Shown: piece by piece, positions 1-6,174 of the stretch
How the letters are laid out: each line of letters begins with the position of its first letter
How positions within the stretch are numbered: the first letter of the stretch is position 1
Assembly: GCA_022792755.1 (NCBI GenBank)
Contig: JAAWBP010000120.1
Span: forward strand, 1-11,278
Length of the DNA stretch: 11,278 nt
Source: Oscillospiraceae bacterium
Lineage (GTDB): Bacteria; Bacillota; Clostridia; Oscillospirales; Ruminococcaceae
Reading direction: 5' to 3'
Program-made: the position numbers and the translations under genes
The notes under the pieces: model-generated
Told to the model about the DNA's origin: nothing
What the model saw: the letters and a program-made list of their open reading frames with translations, nothing else
Databases searched by the model: none

Positions 1-391
1 AATTGACGCCAAGTTTAAAGTGCAGCAAGATGAAATTGACGCCAAGTTTAAAGTGCAGCAAGATGAAATTGACGCCAAGTTTAAAGTGCAGCAAGATGAA
101 TTCGACGCCAAGTTTAAAGTGCAACAAGATGAATTCGACGCTAAATTAAAAGTGCAGCAAAACGAATTGGTCGAAGTGATTCGGCAGCAAACCGATGCCC
201 TTATTTCCATGATGGATTCCAAAATCCGTGAATCGGAAACACGGACACGCGTTTTTATCGAAAACAGCGTCACTAATAAAATCGAAGCCCTCTTTGATGG
301 CTACAAGCTGACCCACGAAAAGCAATGGGAGCTGGAGCGGAAGGTGGAGAAGCTCGAAGAGCGGGTCGGGCGCTTAGAACAGGTGGGATAA
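1..391 (+). CDS. Coiled-coil protein with 11-residue tandem repeats (3' part, 5' truncated by window)
   Basis: The reading frame is open from base 2, so the gene begins upstream of the window; the GTG at 20 is a repeat codon and probably not the true start. The visible part begins with near-identical 11-residue repeats (VQQDEIDAKFK), four clear copies, the last with changes, then a degenerate fifth copy. A long charged helical region follows, ending in a Leu-rich coiled coil (WELERKVEKLEERVGRLEQ). No signal peptide, membrane segment or catalytic motif is visible in this part. An 11-residue period is typical of hendecad coiled coils, so the repeat region is probably one long helix that oligomerises. 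The function is unknown. It could be a structural or surface-associated coiled-coil protein, but the missing N-terminus prevents assignment. An intrinsic terminator follows directly after the stop, so it ends its transcription unit. Confidence 0.75.
   Translation, partial: IDAKFKVQQDEIDAKFKVQQDEIDAKFKVQQDEFDAKFKVQQDEFDAKLKVQQNELVEVIRQQTDALISMMDSKIRESETRTRVFIENSVTNKIEALFDGYKLTHEKQWELERKVEKLEERVGRLEQVG
20..184 (+). repeat. 33-bp in-frame tandem repeat (about 5 units, starting before the window)
   Basis: Units lie at 20-52, 53-85, 86-118, 119-151 and a diverged 152-184; bases 2-19 are the end of another unit. Units 20-52 and 53-85 are identical. The unit at 86-118 differs in one codon (Ile to Phe), and later units diverge progressively. 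The period is 11 codons, so changes in copy number keep the reading frame and simply lengthen or shorten the helix of the encoded protein. Confidence 0.9.
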
Positions 392-425
392 AACCGGGGA
401 CTGGTAGATCAGGCTCCGGTTTTTT
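391..425 (+). terminator. Intrinsic terminator of the coiled-coil gene
   Basis: A stem forms between 391-399 and 414-422 (including one G-U pair). A short inner stem 401-403/410-412 sits above an A/G mismatch, and six T follow at 420-425. The structure overlaps the last base of the TAA stop codon. Confidence 0.8.
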
Positions 426-436
426 GCATCATAAAA

Positions 437-573
437 ATAACCGCGGGGAGCCCCCGCTGGCAATTCGCAACCCGTGGCCGGGCAGGACAAACGCGGCCTG
501 TGCCCAGGCAGGGCAATCGCGATCCATAAGTCGTGCTAAAAACAAAATTGCTATCCCGCGAGGCACGTTATCC
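437..573. repeat. Interspersed repeat-like element, left copy
   Basis: This non-coding stretch shares several blocks with the DNA at 11141-11278. GGCAATTCGCA at 459-469 matches 11166-11176 exactly. GGCAGGACA at 481-489 matches 11144-11152 exactly. GCAGGGCA at 508-515 matches 11246-11253 exactly. The 15-mer at 555-569 matches 11209-11223 at 12 positions. The blocks are not in the same order, so the two copies look like mosaics of one intergenic repeat family. No convincing protein is encoded here. Confidence 0.55.
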
Positions 574-581
574 ATATAAAG

Positions 582-614
582 AATAACCCCCGCTTTTGAG
601 CAGGGGTTATTTTT
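582..614. terminator. Bidirectional intrinsic terminator
   Basis: A nine-base stem, AATAACCCC at 582-590 with GGGGTTATT at 603-611, continues after one mismatch with two G-C pairs and has a six-base loop. A T-run follows on the plus strand (610-614). On the minus strand the stem is followed by a weaker T-rich tail (ATTCTTTAT). It lies about 40 bases beyond the stop of the minus-strand small gene at 654-848 and probably ends that transcript. It may also backstop read-through from the left. Confidence 0.75.
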
Positions 615-653
615 CTTTATTGAACTCGATCGGCAGACGGGCTCCGCTCGACG

Positions 654-848
654 TCACCCGTCTTCCTCTTCCCTTAAGTTATCCAACGCAACCTTGACCG
701 CTTCTACAACAAAAGCCGTGAAGGTGCATTCTTTCCCTCGGATGGCCTCTTCGACTTCCTCTATTGTATCGTTCGGAAATCGGATGCTTTTTGTTGTCGT
801 TGGCGGAATTCTCGGAATTCTATATTTCCTCATTGCCACCACCCACAT
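654..848 (-). CDS. Small ribbon-helix-helix (Arc/MetJ-like) DNA-binding protein
   Basis: The 64-residue product has the layout of a ribbon-helix-helix protein. A short beta strand (about residues 19-24, KSIRFP) is followed by an acidic first helix (about 27-37), a turn with Thr/Ser-type residues (CTFTAF), and a second amphipathic helix (about 43-59, VVEAVKVALDNL), then an acidic tail. Such proteins dimerise, and the paired strands read short palindromic operators. They are often plasmid, phage or antitoxin-type regulators, though no toxin partner is visible next to it. The start is uncertain. The ATG at 848 has AAGAG about eight bases upstream; a second ATG at residue 6 (833) is also possible and fits the conserved core equally well. 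It diverges from the small gene at 1028, and the spacer between them holds a perfect palindrome, so autoregulation or control of that neighbour is plausible but inferred. Confidence 0.75.
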   Translation of the reverse strand: MWVVAMRKYRIPRIPPTTTKSIRFPNDTIEEVEEAIRGKECTFTAFVVEAVKVALDNLREEEDG

Positions 849-989
849 TAGTCATACTCTTGTATTCCCATTGTAGTGCAGACACAAAGCAATGTATGCA
901 TTACAATAATATTGCGATTAAAGAGCCTGCTTTAAAAGAAAAATTTCAGGTTCGCTATTATCATACTGCAATCAGAAAATAATTTTAAA

Positions 990-1003
990 GTGATTATAAT
1001 CAC
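990..1003. promoter_or_regulatory. Perfect 14-bp palindrome with TATAAT core (candidate operator / -10 element)
   Basis: GTGATTATAATCAC reads the same on both strands. Its centre contains TATAAT at 995-1000, placed 27 bases before the ATG at 1028, a suitable distance for a -10 element. No good -35 is seen at the usual spacing, so a promoter assignment rests on the -10 alone. A regulator bound here would block such a promoter. The nearby ribbon-helix-helix protein is a candidate ligand. Confidence 0.5.
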
Positions 1004-1027
1004 TAGCTTGAGAAAGGATGATGTGGG

Positions 1028-1270
1028 ATGGTAGTCGTCTGCGAAAACTACTACTGCGGCCATTGGAAAGACCGCCTTTGTACCCTGGAGGACATCCAGC
1101 TCGACCGGGTGGGGAACTGCATCGTCTTCCAGCACATCCCGGTCGACGAGGCACTCCTTGAGGCAAACCGGGCGGCCTTTGCGGCGGCATACCAAAAGCT
1201 GGTGGAGAGCGACATCGAGGCCGACCGGGAGCTCCTCCGCCGGCAGAGGGAGAAGCAATCCGGGGGCTGA
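1028..1270 (+). CDS. Small cysteine-containing protein of unknown function (DUF1540-like N-terminus)
   Basis: The 80-residue product has four cysteines near its N-terminus: Cys5, Cys10, Cys18 and Cys31. The spacing C-x4-C-x7-C followed by xxxxI-x-L recalls the small Cys-rich DUF1540 domains of Firmicutes, so metal binding is possible; this is a pattern resemblance only. The second half is an Ala- and charge-rich helix (about residues 40-78). AGAAAGG at 1011-1017 lies ten bases before the ATG and is a fair ribosome binding site. The codons are GC-rich like those of the neighbouring rny, although the upstream spacer is AT-rich. A strong terminator follows within 26 bases, so it is probably a single-gene transcript. 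It lies on the opposite strand to rny with tail-to-tail orientation. No function can be given. Confidence 0.7.
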   Translation: MVVVCENYYCGHWKDRLCTLEDIQLDRVGNCIVFQHIPVDEALLEANRAAFAAAYQKLVESDIEADRELLRRQREKQSGG

Positions 1271-1295
1271 TCCCCGTAAAAAAGTGAAAAGGGCA

Positions 1296-1329
1296 AAAAA
1301 ATCCGCTGGAAAACTCCAGCGGATTTTTT
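1296..1329. terminator. Strong bidirectional terminator between the 80-residue gene and rny
   Basis: A perfect 10-bp GC-containing stem, ATCCGCTGGA at 1301-1310 with TCCAGCGGAT at 1315-1324, has an AAAC loop. It is flanked by A-run 1295-1300 and T-run 1324-1329, which extend the pairing to 15 bp. Both strands therefore show hairpin plus U-tract. It ends the plus-strand small gene and the minus-strand rny, whose stop is 35 bases away. Confidence 0.92.
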
Positions 1330-1363
1330 CTTTTGATTGTTTGATCCCCGCGCCTGCGGGCGG

Positions 1364-2926
1364 TTATTTGGCGTATTCAATCGCGCGGCTTTCCCGCACG
1401 AGGTTGACCTTGATCTGTCCGGGGTATTCCAGCTCGTTCTCGATCCGGTTGACAATGTCCCGGGCGACGAGAACCATCTTCTCGTCCTTGATGACCTCGG
1501 GCTTGACCATGATCCGGATTTCGCGGCCGGCCTGGATGGCGAAGGATTTCTCGACCCCGTCGAAGGAATTCGCGATCTCCTCAAGCTTCTCGAGCCGCTT
1601 GATGTAGTTCTCCAGGTTCTCGCGCCGGGCGGCAGGGCGGGCGGCGGAAATCGCGTCCGCGGCCTGCACCAGGCAGGCGACAACGGTTTTGGGCTCGACG
1701 TCGTTATGGTGCGCCTGGATGGCGTGGATGACCTCGTTCGGCTCTTTATATTTCCGGCAGACGTCCACCCCGATTTCGACGTGGGAGCCCTCGATCTCGT
1801 GGTTGAGGGCCTTGCCGATGTCGTGCAGCAATCCCGCGCGGCGGGCCTGGGCCGGGTCAACCCCCAGCTCGGAGGCCATCATGCCGGCAAAATAGGCGAC
1901 CTCGATGGAATGGTTGAGGACGTTCTGCCCGTAGCTGGTGCGGAACCGAAGCCGACCCAGCAGCTTTACCAGCTCGGGGTGGATGCCGTGGACGTTTGTT
2001 TCGAGCACGGCGCGCTCGCCCTCCGAACGGATCTTCTGCTCCACCTCGCGGCGGGATTTCTCGACCATTTCCTCGATCCGGGCCGGGTGGATCCGCCCGT
2101 CGGTGATCAGCCGCTCCAGCGCCTGCCGCGCGATCTCGCGGCGGATGGGGTCGTGGCTCGAAAGGGTGATGGCCTCCGGGGTGTCGTCAATGATCAGGTC
2201 GACGCCGGTGAGGGTCTCGATGGTGCGGATGTTCCGCCCCTCACGGCCGATGATCCGGCCCTTCATCTCGTCGTTGGGGAGGGAGACGACCGACACGGTC
2301 GTTTCGGAGACGGTCTCGGCGGCGCACCGGGCGATCGCGAGCGAGATCACCTTGCGGGCCCGGCGGTCGGCCTCGTCCTTGAGCTGCTGCTCATAGCTCT
2401 GGATTTTAAGGGCCTTTTCGTGGGTCAGCTCGTTTTCAAGCGCATCGAGAAGCTGCTGCTTCGCCTGCTCGGTGGTGAGTTCGGAGATCCGCTCCAGCTG
2501 GTCTAATTGGCTTTTTTTGATGATTTCGGCCTCGTTTAGCTTTTCCTCGGCCTGTTTCAAGCGGCGCTGCGCCTGTTCGTCCTTCCGCTCGATATTGTCG
2601 ATTTTCCGGTCGAGCGTCTCCTCCTTCTGCTGGAGGCGGCGCTCCTGGCGGTTGAGATCCCCGCGGCGCTCCTTGAGGTCGCGGTCGGCCTCGACCTGGA
2701 GGCGGTGGATTTCGTCCTTGGCCTCGATTAAGGCCTCGCGCTTTTTGCGCTCCGACTCCTTTTCGCCGTCTGCGATAATGCGTTTTGCTTCTTCTTCCGC
2801 GCTGCCGATCTCGGCTTCAGCGACTCTTTTTCTATATTTAACGCCTACAAAAAAAGCGGCAGCAGCAAAAATAATCCCGCCTGCAAAAAAGGTGATAATG
2901 CACCAAAGGATTAAAGTTTCATTCAT
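1364..2926 (-). CDS. rny: Ribonuclease Y
   Basis: RNase Y is the membrane-bound endoribonuclease that starts mRNA decay in Bacillus and many Firmicutes, scaffolding a degradosome-like network at the inner face of the membrane. The 520-residue length is the usual one. In order: one N-terminal membrane helix (about residues 5-28), a long charged coiled coil (about 30-200), a KH RNA-binding domain (about 205-270) with the GxxG-type signature GRIIGREGRNIR at 223-234, and an HD hydrolase domain (about 335-430) with His339, His368-Asp369, the His405-His406 pair and Asp424. A C-terminal domain follows. All key metal-binding residues are present. GGAGG lies about 14 bases before the ATG, which is longer than usual, but a TGA in frame between them excludes an upstream start. 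It stands alone on the minus strand, divergent from the phage-type genes. Confidence 0.98.
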   Translation of the reverse strand: MNETLILWCIITFFAGGIIFAAAAFFVGVKYRKRVAEAEIGSAEEEAKRIIADGEKESERKKREALIEAKDEIHRLQVEADRDLKERRGDLNRQERRLQQKEETLDRKIDNIERKDEQAQRRLKQAEEKLNEAEIIKKSQLDQLERISELTTEQAKQQLLDALENELTHEKALKIQSYEQQLKDEADRRARKVISLAIARCAAETVSETTVSVVSLPNDEMKGRIIGREGRNIRTIETLTGVDLIIDDTPEAITLSSHDPIRREIARQALERLITDGRIHPARIEEMVEKSRREVEQKIRSEGERAVLETNVHGIHPELVKLLGRLRFRTSYGQNVLNHSIEVAYFAGMMASELGVDPAQARRAGLLHDIGKALNHEIEGSHVEIGVDVCRKYKEPNEVIHAIQAHHNDVEPKTVVACLVQAADAISAARPAARRENLENYIKRLEKLEEIANSFDGVEKSFAIQAGREIRIMVKPEVIKDEKMVLVARDIVNRIENELEYPGQIKVNLVRESRAIEYAK

Positions 2927-2988
2927 TTTACAAATTCAAACCTCCTTTTTTCTGAATTGGATTCTGGAAAATTATGCACGATTACTAA

Positions 2989-2994
2989 ATTATA
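2989..2994 (-). promoter_or_regulatory. Candidate -10 element of the rny promoter
   Basis: On the minus strand a perfect TATAAT lies 62 bases upstream of the rny ATG, in AT-rich DNA. The -35 position at 17 bases has only a T-rich sequence. TTGACC is present but at a 21-base spacing and TTGATT at 10 bases, so the -35 is not settled. Confidence 0.45.
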
Positions 2995-3035
2995 GAAAGC
3001 AAACAATCAAAAAAAGGTCAAAAGACCGAAAATAA

Positions 3036-3064
3036 TTGATACGCTGTATTACTCATTGTAATAC
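3036..3064 (+). promoter_or_regulatory. Candidate promoter with overlapping palindromic operator ahead of the phage gene cluster
   Basis: TTGATA at 3036-3041 and TGTAAT at 3057-3062 resemble -35 and -10 elements with a rather short 15-base spacer. The inverted repeat GTATTAC-tcatt-GTAATAC (3046-3064) overlaps the -10 and the spacer. This is the layout expected for a repressor-controlled promoter driving the rightward genes. Neither the promoter nor the binding protein is proven. Confidence 0.4.
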
Positions 3065-3131
3065 GATTGGAGAACAATGTCAAGAAGATTTAAGGGCGGA
3101 AGAAAAGGTGCGAAAGCGGAAATCCCCACCA

Positions 3132-3200
3132 AATCCCGGTGTAAAAAGAGGTTTTTCACATCATCTTTTGGGATTGTTGCACGCCGGTGTGCAACAACCC
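3132..3200 (+). promoter_or_regulatory. Structured leader RNA candidate upstream of terS
   Basis: A strong hairpin pairs 3170-3182 with 3189-3200: nine base pairs (TTGTTGCAC with GTGCAACAA), one bulged A, then GGG with CCC, around a six-base loop. A smaller hairpin lies at 3139-3159. AATCCC at 3132-3137 can also pair with GGGATT at 3170-3175, which would compete with the lower part of the strong hairpin. No T-run follows the strong hairpin, so it is not a normal terminator. The rest of the 315-base spacer between rny and terS holds the candidate promoters listed separately and no gene I can support. Confidence 0.45.
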
Positions 3201-3241
3201 GGGGGGAACGGCCCTTTTTTGAAAAGGAAGGGGGAAAACAG

Positions 3242-3739
3242 ATGAGCCAATCCAAGCTGGAGGAACGGGAAGAGGGCTTCTGCCTTTTTTACCGGGAGAT
3301 GGGGAACGGCAGGGAGGCCGCGCTGGCGGCGGGGTATCCGGCCCGGACAGCGGAAAAGGAGGCGCTGCGGCTGCTGGCAGACCGCCGGATCCAAAGGCGG
3401 CTGGGGCAGCTCAGAAAGGCGGAGCGGAGCAGGCGGGAGGATGAAATCGCCGCCGGGCTGCGCCGGCTGGCATTCGGGCCGGCCAACGACGCCGTCCGCC
3501 TCGCCGTGCTGGGCGGGGAGCTCCCCGCCGGCGAACTGGAGCGGATGGATTTCTACTGCCTCTCTGAGCTCAAGGTGGGGGACAAGGGGATCGAGATGAA
3601 ATTTTTCGACCGCCAGAAAGCCCTCGCCTTGCTGCGGGAACTCGAGGCGGGCAGCCCCGCCGGACGGCGCTCCTCTTTTTACGAAGCGCTGGAAGAAGGG
3701 GCGGCGGCCCTGCGGGGCGGGGAAGGGGACGGAAAATGA
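3242..3739 (+). CDS. terS: Phage terminase small subunit (Terminase_2-like)
   Basis: The 165-residue product begins with the helix-turn-helix region typical of small terminases (about residues 10-50, including GREAALAAGYPARTAEKEAL and LLADRRIQRRL), the part that recognises the packaging site on phage DNA. A charged helical region and an oligomerisation-type C-terminus follow. Small subunits form a ring that brings the DNA end to the large subunit. The start at 3242 is chosen because GGAAGGGGG lies just upstream at a good distance and family members begin at this point. The same frame is open back to an ATG at 3077, giving 55 extra basic residues, but these match nothing in the family and overlap a strong hairpin. 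The stop overlaps the start of terL by four bases (ATGA), indicating translational coupling. Confidence 0.88.
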   Translation: MSQSKLEEREEGFCLFYREMGNGREAALAAGYPARTAEKEALRLLADRRIQRRLGQLRKAERSRREDEIAAGLRRLAFGPANDAVRLAVLGGELPAGELERMDFYCLSELKVGDKGIEMKFFDRQKALALLRELEAGSPAGRRSSFYEALEEGAAALRGGEGDGK

Positions 3740-4986
3740 ACTTCGTCCCCTTCAGCCGAAAGCAGCTCCGGGTGCTGACCTGGTGGTGCAAGAACAGCCC
3801 CGACAGCGGCCGCGACGCGATCATCTGCGACGGGGCGGTGCGGAGCGGAAAAACCCTCTGCATGTCGGTCTCCTTTGTCCTGTGGGCCTTTTCGCGGTAC
3901 TCCGGGCAGGCCTTCGCCTTCTGCGGGAAAACCATTGCATCCCTGCGCCGCAACGTCATCCTTCCCCTCACGGCGGCGCTGGAAGAGCTGGGGTTTTCCT
4001 TCGAGGAGAAGGTCTCCCGCAACACCGTGACCCTGGCCTACAAGGGGAGGAGCAACCTCTTTTACCTCTTCGGCGGGCGGGATGAATCCGCTGCGGCGCT
4101 GATCCAGGGGGTCACCCTCGCGGGCGTCCTCCTCGACGAGGCGGCGCTGATGCCCCGCTCCTTTGTGGAGCAGGCCCTCGCCCGGTGCTCCGTCCCCGGC
4201 TCTCGGCTCTGGTTCAACTGCAACCCCGAGCATCCTTTTCACTGGTTCTATGAGGAGTGGATCAAAAAATCGGAACAGAAAAACGCGCTCTACCTTCATT
4301 TTACGATGGAGGACAACCCCGCCCTCCCCGAAGAGATCAAAAAGCGGTACCGCGCCCTTTACAGCGGCCCCTTTTACGAGCGTTTTGTAGAAGGGCGGTG
4401 GACGGCCGCCGCCGGGGTGGTCTACCCCATGTTCTCGGAAAAACGGCATGTGGTCTCCGCCCTCCCTGCGGCCTTCGAGCGGTATGTCGTCTCCTGCGAC
4501 TACGGGACGGTCAACCCGGCCTCTTTCGGCCTGTGGGGGAAAAGCGGCCCTGTCTGGTACCGGATCCGGGAGTACTACTACGACTCCCGGAAGGAAGGCG
4601 CCCTCCGCACCGACGAGGAACACTACGCCGCTCTGGAAACGCTGCTTTGCGGGCTCCGGCCCGAGAAGGTGCTGGTCGACCCGTCGGCCGCGAGCTTCTT
4701 AGAGTGTATCCGGCGGCATGGGAGGTACCGGGCCGTCCCCGCCAAAAACGACCTGCTCGGCGGGATCCGCCGGGTGAGCGACGCGCTGCGGGAGGGGAGG
4801 CTCCTCTTTTCGGCGGACTGCCGGGACAGCATCCGGGAGTTTTCCCTCTACATCTGGGATCAGAACAGCGGGGAAGACCGCCCGGTGAAGGAGCACGACC
4901 ACGCGATGGACGAGATCCGGTATTTTGTCAATTCGGAGCTCGCCGCGCCGGAAGACGATTTTTTTGCCCTCTCATTGAGCCGCTGA
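3736..4986 (+). CDS. terL: Phage terminase large subunit (PBSX-like family)
   Basis: This is the ATP-driven packaging motor and headful/end-cutting nuclease. The 416 residues show the two expected domains. The ATPase half has Walker A GAVRSGKT at 33-40, Walker B LLDE with Asp134-Glu135, and the coupling motif FNCNPEHP at 160-167. The RNase H-like nuclease half has Asp255 (SCDYGT), Asp315 (VDPSA) and the acidic C-terminal cluster HDHAMDEIRYF (Asp388, Asp392). No key residue seems missing, so the enzyme looks intact and under selection. The ATG overlaps the terS stop by four bases. Length and motif order match PBSX-type terminases of Firmicutes prophages. It would act on the portal vertex made by the next gene. 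Confidence 0.95.
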   Translation: MNFVPFSRKQLRVLTWWCKNSPDSGRDAIICDGAVRSGKTLCMSVSFVLWAFSRYSGQAFAFCGKTIASLRRNVILPLTAALEELGFSFEEKVSRNTVTLAYKGRSNLFYLFGGRDESAAALIQGVTLAGVLLDEAALMPRSFVEQALARCSVPGSRLWFNCNPEHPFHWFYEEWIKKSEQKNALYLHFTMEDNPALPEEIKKRYRALYSGPFYERFVEGRWTAAAGVVYPMFSEKRHVVSALPAAFERYVVSCDYGTVNPASFGLWGKSGPVWYRIREYYYDSRKEGALRTDEEHYAALETLLCGLRPEKVLVDPSAASFLECIRRHGRYRAVPAKNDLLGGIRRVSDALREGRLLFSADCRDSIREFSLYIWDQNSGEDRPVKEHDHAMDEIRYFVNSELAAPEDDFFALSLSR

Positions 4987-5011
4987 CCGATGGGAGAAAG
5001 GAGGTTTTTGA

Positions 5012-6151
5012 TTGAATTTTTTGAAAAAATCCCGGCCTCTGGATTCAAAGCCGGTTCAAACCTACCGGAGCCAGCCCGACCCCTTCGCGGCCTTTCGAAC
5101 GCACAGCCCCCTTTCGATCGGGGAGATGCGCCTCTACGAAGCGATGCGGGAATCGGTGCCGGTCATCGACGCCGCGGTGCAGAAGATCATCCGGCTCACC
5201 GGGGAGTTCACCGTGACGGCGGGAAACCGGGAGGCCACCGCCGCGCTGAAATACTTCTGTGAAAACGTCCGGGTCGGCGCGAACGGGCTGGGGATCATGA
5301 GCTTTGTCTCAGCCTATCTCGACCAGCTTCTGACCTACGGAAACGCGCTGGGAGAGGTCGTTCCCACAAGGGATGGGAGCGACGTGGCGGCGCTTTACAA
5401 CGCCTCGCTGGAGGCGGTGGAGATCCGGGCGGGAAAGACCCCGCTCCAGACCGAAATCGCCCTGCGCGGGAAGGATCGACAAAAGCCGATCCGCCGCCCG
5501 GAGCTGGTCTTGTTTTCGGCGCTGAACCCGCCGGCCGGGGAGGTGATGGGAGTTTCCCTTCTGCGGGGGCTGCCCTTCGTCAGCTCGGTGCTCCTAAAGA
5601 TTTTCCAGTCGGTGGGACAGAACTTCGAGCGGATGGGCAACCTGCGCTACGCCGTGACCTACAAGCCCCCCGGCGACGGGGCCGACCGCGCTTCCGCCAG
5701 GGAGCGGGCCATGACGATCGCCCGGGAATGGGCCGACGCCATGGCGGCCGCCGAACAGGGGCAGGTGAAGGACTTCATTGCCGTGGGGGATGTGGACATC
5801 AGGGTGATCGGGGCGGACAACCAGATCATCGACAGCGAAATCCCTGTCCGCCAGCTGCTGGAGCAGATCGTCGCCAAGCTTTCCCTTCCGCCCTTCCTGC
5901 TGGGCTTTTCCTGGTCGACTTCCGAGCGGATGAGCACCCAGCAGGCCGACATCCTCACAAGCGAGCTGGAGTATTACCGAAGGCTTCTGAGCCCGGTCGT
6001 GCGGAAGATCTGCCGGATTTACCTCCGGCTGCGCGGCTTGGAGGGAGAACCCCAGGTCGAGTGGGACAACATCAACATGCAGGACGAGGTGGAATTCGCC
6101 AGGGCAAGGCTCTACAGCGCCCAGGCGGAGAAGCTTCTCCGCACGGAATAA
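5012..6151 (+). CDS. Phage portal protein
   Basis: Portal proteins form the dodecameric ring through which the terminase pumps DNA into the head. The 379 residues include segments typical of the family: ALNPPAGEVMGVSLLRG (about 170-186), the long helix with AKLSLPPFLLGF (288-299) followed by the polar STSERMSTQQ loop, and a C-terminal helix with DNINMQDEVEFARA (352-365). The start is a TTG at 5012, supported by a perfect AAAGGAGG at 4997-5004 with a seven-base spacing; the first ATG comes much later and would cut the protein. The gene follows terL after 25 bases. Portal next to the terminase and before the protease is the standard head-module order. Confidence 0.92.
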   Translation: MNFLKKSRPLDSKPVQTYRSQPDPFAAFRTHSPLSIGEMRLYEAMRESVPVIDAAVQKIIRLTGEFTVTAGNREATAALKYFCENVRVGANGLGIMSFVSAYLDQLLTYGNALGEVVPTRDGSDVAALYNASLEAVEIRAGKTPLQTEIALRGKDRQKPIRRPELVLFSALNPPAGEVMGVSLLRGLPFVSSVLLKIFQSVGQNFERMGNLRYAVTYKPPGDGADRASARERAMTIAREWADAMAAAEQGQVKDFIAVGDVDIRVIGADNQIIDSEIPVRQLLEQIVAKLSLPPFLLGFSWSTSERMSTQQADILTSELEYYRRLLSPVVRKICRIYLRLRGLEGEPQVEWDNINMQDEVEFARARLYSAQAEKLLRTE

Positions 6152-6174
6152 TGAAAAGAAGGGAGTGAATAGAA

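Noticed and set aside
1..184. Possible CRISPR array from regularly spaced 33-bp repeats
   Set aside because: The repeats are directly adjacent with no spacers, and are in frame within a coding sequence.
325..579. 84-codon plus-strand open frame across the first terminator
   Set aside because: It starts within the coiled-coil gene in another frame, runs through an intrinsic terminator and the repeat element, and shows no protein-like character.
694..876. Plus-strand open frame with a hydrophobic C-terminus, antisense to the ribbon-helix-helix gene
   Set aside because: No ribosome binding site is visible, and the minus-strand frame has a clear fold pattern that explains this stretch.
1337..2506. 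Long open frame of 389 codons on the plus strand opposite rny
   Set aside because: It is the antisense shadow of the well-supported RNase Y gene in GC-rich DNA. It has repetitive Asp/Gly/Val composition, no recognisable domain and no good ribosome binding site.
3016..3027. GGTC-AAAA-GACC mini hairpin with a T-run on the minus strand, as a terminator
   Set aside because: The stem is only four base pairs, and it lies upstream of rny where a terminator would have no gene to end.
3679..4623. 314-codon minus-strand open frame opposite terL
   Set aside because: It overlaps the terminase gene, whose motifs are intact. The product is Pro/Gly/Arg-rich low-complexity sequence typical of a shadow frame.
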